Shown here one piece after another: positions 53,302 to 62,357 of a DNA stretch of 64,000 bases. Location of the stretch: positions 3,162,001-3,226,000 of the forward strand of contig NZ_JBEXAC010000001.1 in the NCBI RefSeq assembly GCF_040567655.1, read 5' to 3'. Below the pieces are notes generated by a model. The model ran no database searches and was not told the DNA's origin. It saw only the letters and a program-made list of their open reading frames with translations. A program made the position numbers and the translations under genes. This stretch comes from Chitinophaga sp. H8 (GTDB taxonomy: Bacteria; Bacteroidota; Bacteroidia; Chitinophagales; Chitinophagaceae). The first letter of the stretch is position 1. Each line of letters opens with the position of its first letter.

Positions 53302-54435
53302 TTAATTATAAATCCAGTCCAAACTGAGACGGGTGATATGGGTCACAGCCAGCCCGTTTTTTCTCCGGTCACCTGCACAATGTCCTAACAGTACATGTTT
53401 ACCGGTGAAATGTATAGCTGTATAACAATACCATCCATCCGGGTCATCCTCCACCGTTTTGATATGCTCCCATGTTTTACCTTCATCTTTCGAAACCGCT
53501 ACATTAAATGGGGTGCGCTTGCCTTTGATGTCTGGATTACTACCATCATTATTATTCCATACCAGCAGCAAATCTCCTGTTGAAGGAATCCGTTCAATAG
53601 AAGCAGGAGATACCGGAGATTTAATATTACTGGGCACAGCAGGGCTCCAGGTTTTCCCTTTGTTTTTTGAATATGATAAATACTGTACCCCGCCATTTGT
53701 CCTGATGATCATAAGAATTTTTCCATTCTTCAGTTCTACCAGTCCGGGTTCCTGAGTGATTACTTTGTCCGGGTTAGGTACTTCTGCACCTGGTTGCCAC
53801 GTTTTACCATTGTTATCCGAATAGTAACTGAACAAGCGTCCGTTTTCATGCCATTTCTCTTCACCAGGTACCTTATGCAATGCTACTGACAAAAGTATCC
53901 TGCCATTTTTCAACTGGATAACACGATTGTTGTTCAGTACAAAATATCCCTTCTTATCAGTAATACATGGAACCGGATCGCCCCAGGTGGCAGCTTCATC
54001 AGTGGAGATTCTCATCATAGGAATACAATCCTCCTCGGAATTTTTCCTTACATAAAACAAGGCGATGGCACCATTTTGCAGCCGGAGTAAGGAAACAGAC
54101 ATTACATTCATATCCCCTTCTTTCGCTACAATCATTTTATCTTCAGTAGTCCATGTTTTGCCACCATCACCGGAATACCGGCCCGCCAGAAAAGCAGGGG
54201 CATGATCACCTCCTGATTTACCGGTATAGCGGCTATACACAAACAGTATGCGCCCATCTTTCAGATCAATAAAATCACCTTCACTATTCCTTGGATTATC
54301 AGGACCTGGGTCAAGGCTTAAAACCACTTCCTTGCCTGGGTCCTGTGGGTGTTTGTTATCTTCAGATATGTTTTTAAATCCGAGAATGGTCCCTGCCATC
54401 AGCAGGCCAATTCCTATTTTTGATAAAACATTCAT
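53302..54435 (-). CDS. Sialidase-like Asp-box (BNR) protein
   Basis: 377 residues. Hydrophobic leader about 4-20, probably an export signal. The six-blade propeller has at least five Asp-box motifs: SGDGGKTW, STDEAATW, YSDNNGKTW, YSKNKGKTW and SKDEGKTW. Possible sialidase active-site residues are an Arg in NPRNSEGD, Glu in ITQEPGLVEL, Arg in MIIRTNGG and Tyr in DGWYCYTAI. The F/Y-R-I-P motif of GH33 is absent, replaced by DNPRNSEGDF, so it is a diverged branch whose glycosidic bond is unknown. It directly follows susD by 28 bases and is the only glycosidase-like gene of the operon. Confidence 0.8.
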   Translation of the reverse strand: MNVLSKIGIGLLMAGTILGFKNISEDNKHPQDPGKEVVLSLDPGPDNPRNSEGDFIDLKDGRILFVYSRYTGKSGGDHAPAFLAGRYSGDGGKTWTTEDKMIVAKEGDMNVMSVSLLRLQNGAIALFYVRKNSEEDCIPMMRISTDEAATWGDPVPCITDKKGYFVLNNNRVIQLKNGRILLSVALHKVPGEEKWHENGRLFSYYSDNNGKTWQPGAEVPNPDKVITQEPGLVELKNGKILMIIRTNGGVQYLSYSKNKGKTWSPAVPSNIKSPVSPASIERIPSTGDLLLVWNNNDGSNPDIKGKRTPFNVAVSKDEGKTWEHIKTVEDDPDGWYCYTAIHFTGKHVLLGHCAGDRRKNGLAVTHITRLSLDWIYN

Positions 54436-54463
54436 TGCGAATTTAATTTTAGGTGACTGATAA

Positions 54464-55936
54464 TTAATATCCAGGGTTTTGAGTAATTTTTGCGTTCAGG
54501 CTAATAGTACTTTCCGAAATAGGAAACAACAACAGGTAGTCTTTTCCCTTTCTGTTTTGCAGAGAAGGTACCAGATCAAACGCTTTGTTGAATCTTACCA
54601 GATCCCACCAGCGTTTAGCTTCAAAGGATAACTCCAATAGCCTTTCTTTCAAGATAGCATCATCATTTTCCTGCAATGAAGCTGATACAAACCGGTGGTC
54701 TTCAAATTTCACACCGTATGCTCTTTGGCGCACCTGGTTTATTTCATTCGCGGGATCCATTTTCAGTGCATTCTTTGCTTCTGCTATCATCAATAATACA
54801 TCAGCATAACGATATATGATCACATCATCCAGGAACTTACGCCCTCCTGCATCTACAAATCCTTTATACTTTAAAACAACGGCTGTAAAATATTTGGCGT
54901 TTCCCCCAGCATCTTTGGCATATAGTTCAAGAAACGTTCTGTCTTTACGGAGATCATCCGCATTGAATTGTTTCCTTAACGTTTCGGAAGGGGTAATCCA
55001 ATTATTTCCCCCGCCGGCTCCCAATTTTTGTTTGGTAGCATCATCCAGCCCTTGGGGAATATCTACCGGCCGGATATACAGGTCCTGGTTATAATTGCTT
55101 TCTGCTTCCAGGTCGGCATAATTGACGGCAAATAGTATTTCTTTATTCCCTTTATTGGCATAATCAAATACATCATTAAAGTTGCCCAGCAGGGTTATAT
55201 CAGCCTTTTGTGCTTCCTGCAAAGCAGTCAATGCTATTTGTAAATCCTTATCTCCACCTCCATTCCGTTTAGCAGTCCACAGATATACATCTCCTTTTAG
55301 TGCGTTCACAGCCGGGTTACTCCATTCATGCCGTTTATTCCGGAAAGCGTTATCTGAAAATAATTCCAGTGCTTTATCTATATCCGATTTGATTTGCGTG
55401 AATACTTCTTCAGCACTATTACGTGGCCGGTATATAGTGTTTGCATCATAACTCTCTGTAGGCTCTTTTACCAGGGGAACGCCTCCCCAGGTACGTACCA
55501 ATATATAGTATATATAAGCACGCATCGCATACGCCTGTGCGAGTACATTGTTTTTATCCCCTTCCACCGTGTAGGAAATACCAGGTACATATTTAAGCAG
55601 CAAATTGGCATCATGTATCACGGTATACAACCCTATCCAGTCAGGAGCGGTTATCTTATCCAACGTATTCTCAAAATAGAGGCGTTTTTCTGCCGGGTTT
55701 TGGATGCTGCCTTCTCCTATTACTTCACTCCGGGCTTCCCCCAGATAAAAGAGGGTAGCATTTGTACGCATTCTGAAACGGGCATACATACCGTTCACAT
55801 ATCCTTTTACATCATCTGGCGTTTTCCAGTAAGAATTAACGGTTACCTGACTTATCGGATTTAAATTCAGTTTATTTGTGCAGGAGTATACTGTGAAGGA
55901 AATTACCAATACGATAAATGTGCTGATCTTTTTCAT
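54464..55936 (-). CDS. SusD/RagB-type surface glycan-binding lipoprotein
   Basis: 490 residues from the ATG at 55936, a better leader (MKKISTFIVLVISFTVYS) than the ATG at 55945. Lipid-attachment Cys19 is in YSCTNKL. The helical TPR-like SusD core is visible from about 60, with YMRAYIYYILVRTWGGVPLV (in outline AYIYYILVRTWGGVPLV), the hallmark LVRxWGGVP of the family, and the C-terminal ELSFEAKRWWDLVRF and LLLFPISESTISLNAKITQNPGY tail (outline), which holds the usual FPI-E-N-P pattern. It sits on the cell surface as lid of the SusC channel, whose gene ends 9 bases upstream. Confidence 0.95.
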   Translation of the reverse strand: MKKISTFIVLVISFTVYSCTNKLNLNPISQVTVNSYWKTPDDVKGYVNGMYARFRMRTNATLFYLGEARSEVIGEGSIQNPAEKRLYFENTLDKITAPDWIGLYTVIHDANLLLKYVPGISYTVEGDKNNVLAQAYAMRAYIYYILVRTWGGVPLVKEPTESYDANTIYRPRNSAEEVFTQIKSDIDKALELFSDNAFRNKRHEWSNPAVNALKGDVYLWTAKRNGGGDKDLQIALTALQEAQKADITLLGNFNDVFDYANKGNKEILFAVNYADLEAESNYNQDLYIRPVDIPQGLDDATKQKLGAGGGNNWITPSETLRKQFNADDLRKDRTFLELYAKDAGGNAKYFTAVVLKYKGFVDAGGRKFLDDVIIYRYADVLLMIAEAKNALKMDPANEINQVRQRAYGVKFEDHRFVSASLQENDDAILKERLLELSFEAKRWWDLVRFNKAFDLVPSLQNRKGKDYLLLFPISESTISLNAKITQNPGY

Positions 55937-55945
55937 AATGATCAT

Positions 55946-58900
55946 TTAAAATGTTACGTTAGCACCTAAAATATAACTACGTGGTATCGGATACCTGCCA
56001 TTGTCAGTACCTCCATCTTCCGGGTTTAACCCTTTGTATTTTGTGAAGTACTTTAGATTATTCGCCGTAAAATTCAGCCTCAGGTTACTGATCCTGAGTA
56101 CCGACAATAGAGAGGTTGGCAGACTGTAAGCAATACTTACCTCTCTCAGGGCAAGAAAGTCACCTTTTTCATAAAAGATGGAATTCCCTCTGAAAATATT
56201 GTTCTGCGCTTGTTGATCCGCCCAATAATATCTTGGTATGTCTGTCTGATCTCCTTGCTTTTTCCAGGACCTGTAAATGTCTGAAGTGATCCCGATATCT
56301 CCCTGAAACTGTCCGTCAAAACCTGCTCTGGAATAGTTGTAGATCGTGTGGCCGAGTGTATAATCCATCCGGACAGTCAATGAGATATTTTTGTAAGAGA
56401 AATAGGAGGATAACCCGCCCGTAACCCGGGGATAGATATTTCCCATATACACCTGATCACGGGTGTCAATGGTATCATTTCTGTCAGTATCCAGCCAGTT
56501 TACATCTCCTCCAAACTTTCTTTTATCAAGCCCTTGCACCAATACATCATATGGCCCGTCAGCCGCCTCTTTATCAGTAGCATATATCCCTGACTGTTTG
56601 TAAGCATAAAGATCACCTATCCTTCCTCCCTCCTGCAGTCCTCCTTTCCAATCATATTTACCTGCCGCAGGATCATATACATACACACCTCCTACACGGT
56701 TACGCTCATTAATATTATCAGGCAGGCTTAATATTTTCTGTACGTTAGTAGCGATATTAAATCCCATATTCCAGTTAAACCCTGATTTAGATTGAATAAT
56801 GACAGCAGACAGTTCCACTTCAATGCCCCGGTTCTGCAGACTTCCGTAGTTTGTTAAAATACTTTCGAAGCCTGTTTCTTTGGGAAGACTGAGGTTGGTA
56901 AGCAGGTGGTCTGTCCTTTTATTGTAATAATCAAATAATATACTGATGCGATCATTCAATAATCCCAGATCAAACCCCATATCAAATGTTTCTGTTTGTT
57001 CCCATTGCAGATCAGGGTTAGGCATGGTATTATTCAGGATCACGCCCTGGCTGTTGTAACGACCACCAACAGCATACACTCCCTGCGCCTGAAAATCTCC
57101 CAATCCCCCCAGGTTCCCATTCACACCATAGCTGGCGCGCAGTTTCAATTTATTCACCCAGTTTGTTATACTCCCTTGCCAGAAAGATTCATTATGCATA
57201 TTCCATCCGGCTGAGATGCCAGGAAAAATACCCCATCTGTTATTTTTTCCCAGATTTGAAGCACCATCATAGCGGGAATTAATGCTTAACAAATATTTTT
57301 GATCGTAATTATAATTGATCCTCCCAAAAAAACCGATCAGTCGTTGACTACTGGAAGAACTACTTACACTCACAGGTTCCGCAGACGCATTTAATGTAGG
57401 TACCAGATCGGTTGTAGCCCCCCTTCCGGAGGCCGACTGGCTCAGGTCCTTGCGGTCATAATACGAACCACCCAGATTAGCTTCCAGGCTATGCTTACTC
57501 AATTGTTTATTGTAAGTAAAGACTGCATCTGCTTGCTTTTGCCAATAAGTAGAGCTGGAAGTACTCGCTACTCTTGAGTCAATAAAGGACGCTACACCGT
57601 CATAGTATGATTTCTGAAAAGCATTATTCGCTGTCTGTACAACGTATAAAGAGGCAGAGGGCTCAAATTTCAACCCCGGAAGAATATCCCAGTCCAATCC
57701 CCCTCCCAGCGTAATCCTGTTCAGGTTATTATAAGAATCTGATCTGCTCAGCTGGTATACAGGATTACCAATGCTCCTGTTCTGACCTGGCGCCAATGTT
57801 CCATCTTCAAATGTATATTTTACAGTAGGCGGTAGTGCCAGCGCCCTTTCAAAAATCTGGTTTACATTGAATACCTGGTTATCTTTTGAATTGGTAAAAT
57901 TGGCCATTGCTTTTACCCGGAGATTTTCTTTTAGTTTTAGTCCCCCATTCAAATTGGCTGCAAATCGTTTAAATCCGCTATTAATAGCTATCCCATCGGT
58001 GGTTAAATAGCCGACTCCTAAATTAAAATTCGCTTTCTCCGTCCCTCCGCTTGCATTTATGTAATGATTGTGCGACACACTCGTTCTAAATAGCATGTCC
58101 TGCCAATCGGTTCCTTTAAATATGAGTGTTTTTGTAGGATCTGCCGGATCAGGTATACTCTCCCATCCTTCATTTAGCTTATGCTCATTTTCTGCCGTTA
58201 AATATTGTGTGGTAGCATAGGTATTCTTTGTCAGATTATTACCTGTACCATAGCCTGTGGCTAATCCCAGGGAGTTTAGCTTGGTAGGATCTTTTTCTGC
58301 CCTTGCCAGGATTCCCATACGGCCATAGTATACATAGTCTCTGGCAGAGACCAGGTCATATTTTTTAGCCAACTGGGAAACGGTTACATCATACTTGTAA
58401 CTGATCTGTATTTTACCTGCTTTTCCGGTTTTGGTAGTAATAATAATTACACCATTTGCCCCTCTGGCGCCGTAGATAGAAGTAGCAGCCGCATCCTTCA
58501 GTACCTGCAATGATTCAATATCATCACCGTTGATGTCATTCATATCTGTGCGGATTACGCCATCAATAATATACAATGGTGCAGCTCCGTTAGGGTTATT
58601 AATAGAGGTCCCTCCTCTTAATATAATTCTTGGAGCAGCCCCTGGCTGGCCGGAAGTGGTTTGTACCCGCACCCCTGCTATACTTCCCTGTAAAGCATTC
58701 GCCGCATTAGCATAAGGTACATTGTCAAACACCTTGGTATCGAGCTTGGAAATGGAAGTGGTAAGCATTTCCCGGGATTGTTTGCCATACCCCACTACTA
58801 CCAGACTGTTTAATGTCTTAACATCTGGCTGTAATACAACATTCAGTGTTGCGGAAGTACCTGCCGTTACTTCCCGGGTAATATATCCCACATACCTGAA

Positions 58901-59158
58901 CTGCAGCACATCCCCCTGTTTGGCAATAATATTGTACCTGCCATTATTATCAGTGGTTACTCCATTGGAAGTACCTTTTACTGAAACACTCACGCCTGGA
59001 AGTGGCATATTGTCTGCGGAAACGACAGTACCGGATAACTTATGCTGTTGTAGGGATGAAAATTCGGTTACTCCGCGAGAGGTAGGAGACGCAGACAGCT
59101 TGCCCCCGAGCATCATCATGCAGAAGAGGGCCAAAAAAGATGACCTTGGTTGATACAT
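55946..59158 (-). CDS. SusC/RagA-type TonB-linked outer-membrane importer
   Basis: 1070 residues, standard SusC length. Signal peptide about 1-23. A carboxypeptidase-regulatory-like domain (about 38-118) with GTVVSADNMPLPGVSVSVKG, then LNSLVVVGYGKQSRE, the TonB-box region, then the plug (about 125-245) with PLYIIDGVIRTDMNDIN and ATSIYGARGANGVIIITTK, and the beta-barrel ending in SYILGANVTF. It imports an oligosaccharide-like or similar ligand across the outer membrane with its SusD lid. It is the first gene of the 16-gene operon; the predicted promoter and FadR-type dyad lie 41-78 bases upstream. Confidence 0.96.
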   Translation of the reverse strand: MYQPRSSFLALFCMMMLGGKLSASPTSRGVTEFSSLQQHKLSGTVVSADNMPLPGVSVSVKGTSNGVTTDNNGRYNIIAKQGDVLQFRYVGYITREVTAGTSATLNVVLQPDVKTLNSLVVVGYGKQSREMLTTSISKLDTKVFDNVPYANAANALQGSIAGVRVQTTSGQPGAAPRIILRGGTSINNPNGAAPLYIIDGVIRTDMNDINGDDIESLQVLKDAAATSIYGARGANGVIIITTKTGKAGKIQISYKYDVTVSQLAKKYDLVSARDYVYYGRMGILARAEKDPTKLNSLGLATGYGTGNNLTKNTYATTQYLTAENEHKLNEGWESIPDPADPTKTLIFKGTDWQDMLFRTSVSHNHYINASGGTEKANFNLGVGYLTTDGIAINSGFKRFAANLNGGLKLKENLRVKAMANFTNSKDNQVFNVNQIFERALALPPTVKYTFEDGTLAPGQNRSIGNPVYQLSRSDSYNNLNRITLGGGLDWDILPGLKFEPSASLYVVQTANNAFQKSYYDGVASFIDSRVASTSSSTYWQKQADAVFTYNKQLSKHSLEANLGGSYYDRKDLSQSASGRGATTDLVPTLNASAEPVSVSSSSSSQRLIGFFGRINYNYDQKYLLSINSRYDGASNLGKNNRWGIFPGISAGWNMHNESFWQGSITNWVNKLKLRASYGVNGNLGGLGDFQAQGVYAVGGRYNSQGVILNNTMPNPDLQWEQTETFDMGFDLGLLNDRISILFDYYNKRTDHLLTNLSLPKETGFESILTNYGSLQNRGIEVELSAVIIQSKSGFNWNMGFNIATNVQKILSLPDNINERNRVGGVYVYDPAAGKYDWKGGLQEGGRIGDLYAYKQSGIYATDKEAADGPYDVLVQGLDKRKFGGDVNWLDTDRNDTIDTRDQVYMGNIYPRVTGGLSSYFSYKNISLTVRMDYTLGHTIYNYSRAGFDGQFQGDIGITSDIYRSWKKQGDQTDIPRYYWADQQAQNNIFRGNSIFYEKGDFLALREVSIAYSLPTSLLSVLRISNLRLNFTANNLKYFTKYKGLNPEDGGTDNGRYPIPRSYILGANVTF

Positions 59159-59198
59159 AAAGTAGCTTTTATAAATTAGGCATTCATACTATAATTCT

Positions 59199-59236
59199 AT
59201 TTGTAGGACAAATTACTAATTAATATTTAAATACAA
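59199..59236 (-). promoter_or_regulatory. susC promoter with overlapping FadR-type operator
   Basis: On the minus strand TAATTTG (59209-59215) fits a -7 box, and TTG (59234-59236) a -33 box, 18 bases apart. Overlapping the -7 box is a perfect dyad, ATTTGT and ACAAAT around AGG (59199-59213). Its core TTGTAGGACAA matches the FadR-subfamily consensus TNGTNNNACNA. The FadR-type gene starts 76 bases away in the other direction, so repression of susC, and perhaps of itself, is the natural reading. Confidence 0.65.
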
Positions 59237-59288
59237 TAATTATTATTTGGATTAATTTTACCGCTGGAACATCCATATATATAATAGT

Positions 59289-59978
59289 ATGTCACAGAAA
59301 AAAAAGCCATTACTGAAGCCGCTGGAAAGCCTGTCTATGACAGACCGGGTAGAAAATAAGCTACGTGAATTCTTTGAAGAGAATGCTTTTAAGCCTGGAG
59401 ATGCACTCCCGAATGAGCTGGAAATTGCTGAAAGACTGCAGGTAAGCCGTAGTGTAGTACGGGAAGCACTGAGCAGGTTAAGGATGTTAGGTATGATAGA
59501 AGCCCGCCCACGAAGGGGAATGGTTATGAGCCGCCCGGATGTGCTAGGGGGTATTGAACGGGTCCTCAATCCCTATATACTGGGAAAAGATACACTGAAA
59601 GATATTTTTGAATTACGGTTAATCCTGGAAATGGGGCTGGCAGAACTGCTTTTTGCACGCAAAACATCCAAAGCAATCACTGAACTGGAAGCCATTGTAC
59701 AAAAACAAGTACAGCTCAAAACCCTTAGCAAGGAAGATGAAATAGAATTTCATGGTAAACTATATGAAATGTCTGGTAATGAAACGCTGAAACGCTTCCA
59801 GATATTACTGTTCCCCGTATTTGATCATGTTTATGAATACAGCAAAAAAGAGGTAGAAATTAAAATACAGGACCCTGTGACCCATAAAGATCTGGTAAAT
59901 GTACTGAAGAAAGGTACCCCTGAAAAATTCAGAGCAGCCATGCATAAACACCTGTCACCTTATTATCAAAGTATATAG
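59289..59978 (+). CDS. FadR-subfamily GntR transcription regulator
   Basis: 229 residues. The winged helix-turn-helix is at about 20-85, with LREFFEENAFKPGDALPNE (outline), ELEIAERLQVSRSVVREALS and LRMLGMIEARPRRGMVM. The FCD ligand-binding domain (about 100-225) has likely metal ligands: Asp in KDIFELRLILE, His in EIEFHGKLYE, His in PVTHKDL and His in AMHKHLS. FadR-type proteins answer to fatty acids, uronates, sialic acid or amino-acid-like acids. It is divergent from the susC operon, whose promoter carries a matching operator. The sensed molecule is probably the operon substrate or an intermediate. Confidence 0.93.
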   Translation: MSQKKKPLLKPLESLSMTDRVENKLREFFEENAFKPGDALPNELEIAERLQVSRSVVREALSRLRMLGMIEARPRRGMVMSRPDVLGGIERVLNPYILGKDTLKDIFELRLILEMGLAELLFARKTSKAITELEAIVQKQVQLKTLSKEDEIEFHGKLYEMSGNETLKRFQILLFPVFDHVYEYSKKEVEIKIQDPVTHKDLVNVLKKGTPEKFRAAMHKHLSPYYQSI

Positions 59979-60115
59979 TTGGTACTCCCATTTTAGTATG
60001 CCGGAATAGCTTTTCTTTAAAGGGAATATACCTGTTTTCGTATACACAAATGCCTTTCTTGTCTACAGATGTAACCGGGCAACCCTTTAAGTAGTAACTT
60101 TAAGCTACGTCGCCC

Positions 60116-61144
60116 ATGAAAGTCATTCAAAATAAATCGACCTATAATGCATTTGCCCTCCATGCGCTTATCTGGAGCACAATTCTGCTGTTGCCTTATC
60201 TGGTATCTACGGCTTCCAATGATTATAAAATAGGACCAATACCGGGGTTCCTCTTCACCATCATGGGCACAATCCATATGGGTATTTTTTATACCAATGC
60301 CTGTTACCTATATCCGAAATTGCTGAACCGGCGCTTCTGGTGGGGCTATTTCATTTCCGTAGCATTACTACTCCTGGTATCCTTCCAATTGAAATACATG
60401 GTTATGGCGGCCTGGTTTCCGGAGATGCTGCAAGATAGTGCCTCCTACAAATTTGTGTACGGCTCCTCAACAGGTATATTTATCATCAGTATCGTATATC
60501 GCAAGGTAATAGATGCTATCCGCCGGGAAAAAGAGCAAAAGGAAAAACGTACCCAGCAACTGTTTACAGAACTAAAATTTCTACGCTCCCAGATCAGCCC
60601 TCACTTCCTCTTTAATGTGCTGACCAACCTCGTTTCCCTGGCACGGAAAAAATCTGATCAGCTGGAGCCTTCTCTTATTATGTTGTCTGGCCTGATGCGG
60701 TACATGCTGTATGATGCCCAGGGCAAAAAGGTAGCATTGGAAAAAGAAATCGGATACCTTAACAGCTACATTGAATTACAAAAACTACGCTTTGGCAACG
60801 ACGTACAGATTAACAGTCAGATCAGCTTACCTCCTGAGGATGGTGCATATATGATTGAGCCCATGTTGCTGATCCCTTTTGTAGAGAATGCCTTTAAACA
60901 TGGCGTAGGCTATATACAGGACCCACAGATCAATATTAAGCTATCTCTTATACAGGGAGTGATGACTTTTGAAGTATGGAATAAATTTGACCGGGAACAA
61001 GATACCAGCAAAGATGAAAGTTCAGGCATAGGTCTTCCCAATGTTCAATACCGTTTAAATTTACTATATCAGGATAAACACCACCTGGTGATTCGCGATG
61101 ATAATAATTGCTTTCATATTACCTTAACGCTGGAACTTATATGA
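60116..61144 (+). CDS. LytS/YehU-type membrane histidine kinase
   Basis: 342 residues. Four hydrophobic segments (about 14-32, 43-62, 77-97 and 116-128) form a short membrane sensor without a periplasmic domain. A coiled-coil basic linker (about 132-150) leads to the His_kinase domain with H163 in RSQISPHFLFNVLTNL, the LytS-type motif, and an ATPase part with PFVENAFKHG and SSGIGLPNVQYRL. It phosphorylates the LytTR regulator whose start codon overlaps its stop (ATGA). The signal is unknown and no clear target gene lies adjacent. Confidence 0.93.
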   Translation: MKVIQNKSTYNAFALHALIWSTILLLPYLVSTASNDYKIGPIPGFLFTIMGTIHMGIFYTNACYLYPKLLNRRFWWGYFISVALLLLVSFQLKYMVMAAWFPEMLQDSASYKFVYGSSTGIFIISIVYRKVIDAIRREKEQKEKRTQQLFTELKFLRSQISPHFLFNVLTNLVSLARKKSDQLEPSLIMLSGLMRYMLYDAQGKKVALEKEIGYLNSYIELQKLRFGNDVQINSQISLPPEDGAYMIEPMLLIPFVENAFKHGVGYIQDPQINIKLSLIQGVMTFEVWNKFDREQDTSKDESSGIGLPNVQYRLNLLYQDKHHLVIRDDNNCFHITLTLELI

Positions 61145-61851
61145 TACGCTGTCTTGTAATTGATGATGAACAATTGGTGCGTGATTTGCTGGAAGATAAT
61201 ATCCGGCAGCTACCTTTTTTACAGCTGGTAAAAACATGTAAAAATGCACTGGAGGCTTATGATATACTGCAGCATGAACAAATAGACCTGATTTTCCTAG
61301 ACATTCAGATGCCACGGCTCAGCGGATTACAGTTTCTGAAATCATTACAGCATCCGCCGTTGGTGATACTGGTAACAGCTTATGAACAATATGCTTTGGA
61401 AGGCTTTAACCTGCAGGTGGTAGACTATCTGTTGAAACCTTTTCCTTTTGAACGTTTTCTGCAGGCCTGCAACCGGGCGAATGAACTGTATCATTTACAA
61501 CAAAACAACACTACTCCTGCTGATGCTATAGCAGACTTCTTTGTAAATGTAGAATACACCCTGGTTAAAATTACAGTAGCAGACATTGCATATATAGAAG
61601 GCTTAAAGGACTATATCAAGATCCACCTGTCTTCTACCCCCAAACCAGTACTGACCCGTATGACGATGAAAGCCATTGAAGAAAAACTCCCCGCTCCTGC
61701 TTTTATCCGCACGCATAAATCGTACCTGGTGGCAGCCGGGAAAATCACCACAATTAAACGCGATCTGGTTTGCATTGGCAAGATAGCCATTCCGGTAAGT
61801 GAATTTTATAAGGAGAATGTGACCCGCCTGCTTCATCCTCCCAAACCTTAA
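61141..61851 (+). CDS. LytTR-type response regulator
   Basis: 236 residues from the ATG at 61141; earlier in-frame starts lie inside the kinase gene. Receiver domain 1-118: acidic pair D8/D9, phosphoacceptor D54 in LIFLDIQMPRLSG, and K99 in DYLLKPF. LytTR DNA-binding domain about 137-233: DIAYIEGLKDYIKIHL, RTHKSYLVAAGKI and IPVSEFYKENV. Partner of the kinase immediately upstream, translated with it. A 12-base palindrome follows the gene at 61857-61868 without T-run. Confidence 0.94.
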   Translation: MIRCLVIDDEQLVRDLLEDNIRQLPFLQLVKTCKNALEAYDILQHEQIDLIFLDIQMPRLSGLQFLKSLQHPPLVILVTAYEQYALEGFNLQVVDYLLKPFPFERFLQACNRANELYHLQQNNTTPADAIADFFVNVEYTLVKITVADIAYIEGLKDYIKIHLSSTPKPVLTRMTMKAIEEKLPAPAFIRTHKSYLVAAGKITTIKRDLVCIGKIAIPVSEFYKENVTRLLHPPKP

Positions 61852-62009
61852 AACACCGGTAATTACCGCTTTGTCGACACACTTCACCATCAGGTCTATA
61901 CCAGGATCGCCACCCTGTTTTTCTATAATAGCTTTGACTTCAAATGATTCGCTGTAATCACACAGGGATCAACAGGGAAAACGATTTACTCACTACAAAA
62001 CTTCAGATC

Positions 62010-62300
62010 ATGGGATTTGCATTCATTATTATCGTACGCATACTATTTGGTGTTTGTATGGTATTCATTATCGGGTACATTTTCGGTGGCTTCTCCAAAA
62101 AACCAGGGTTGGCAAAAGGTGCAAGGGTGGCTGCCATATTAAGTATTGTGCTGTTCATCCTGGTCAACATCATGCTGATGCGTTTCGCGTTTAACCGGGC
62201 TAACGGACAGCATGCATGGCCACATTGCAACGAGCCAGCCAAAACCACCCTATCCATGCCACATGGCGTGGATACGCCAGCAGGCAAAAAAATATTTTAG
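62010..62300 (+). CDS. Small two-helix membrane protein, unknown
   Basis: 96 residues from the ATG at 62010; the frame is open from 61944 but the earlier part is polar and unlike a leader. Two hydrophobic helices at about 3-25 and 40-58 are joined by a basic loop with FSKKPGLAKGARVA, so both ends probably face the same side. The C-terminal 35 residues are polar with HAWPHCNEP. I recognise no family. The end lies just before the tRNA-His promoter. Confidence 0.5.
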   Translation: MGFAFIIIVRILFGVCMVFIIGYIFGGFSKKPGLAKGARVAAILSIVLFILVNIMLMRFAFNRANGQHAWPHCNEPAKTTLSMPHGVDTPAGKKIF

Positions 62301-62306
62301 TTTTCA

Positions 62307-62339
62307 TTTGGAAATTGAAAACAAATTATGCTATCTTTG
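62307..62339 (+). promoter_or_regulatory. Promoter of tRNA-His
   Basis: TTTG (62307-62310) and TATCTTTG (62332-62339) match the Bacteroidota -33 and -7 consensus, 21 bases apart. The start of the tRNA lies 19 bases beyond the -7 box. Confidence 0.7.
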
Positions 62340-62357
62340 CACTCCCAACAAACAAAC

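Noticed and set aside
61857..61868. CGGTAATTACCG palindrome after the LytTR gene
   Set aside because: No loop, no T-run and too short to call a terminator or operator.
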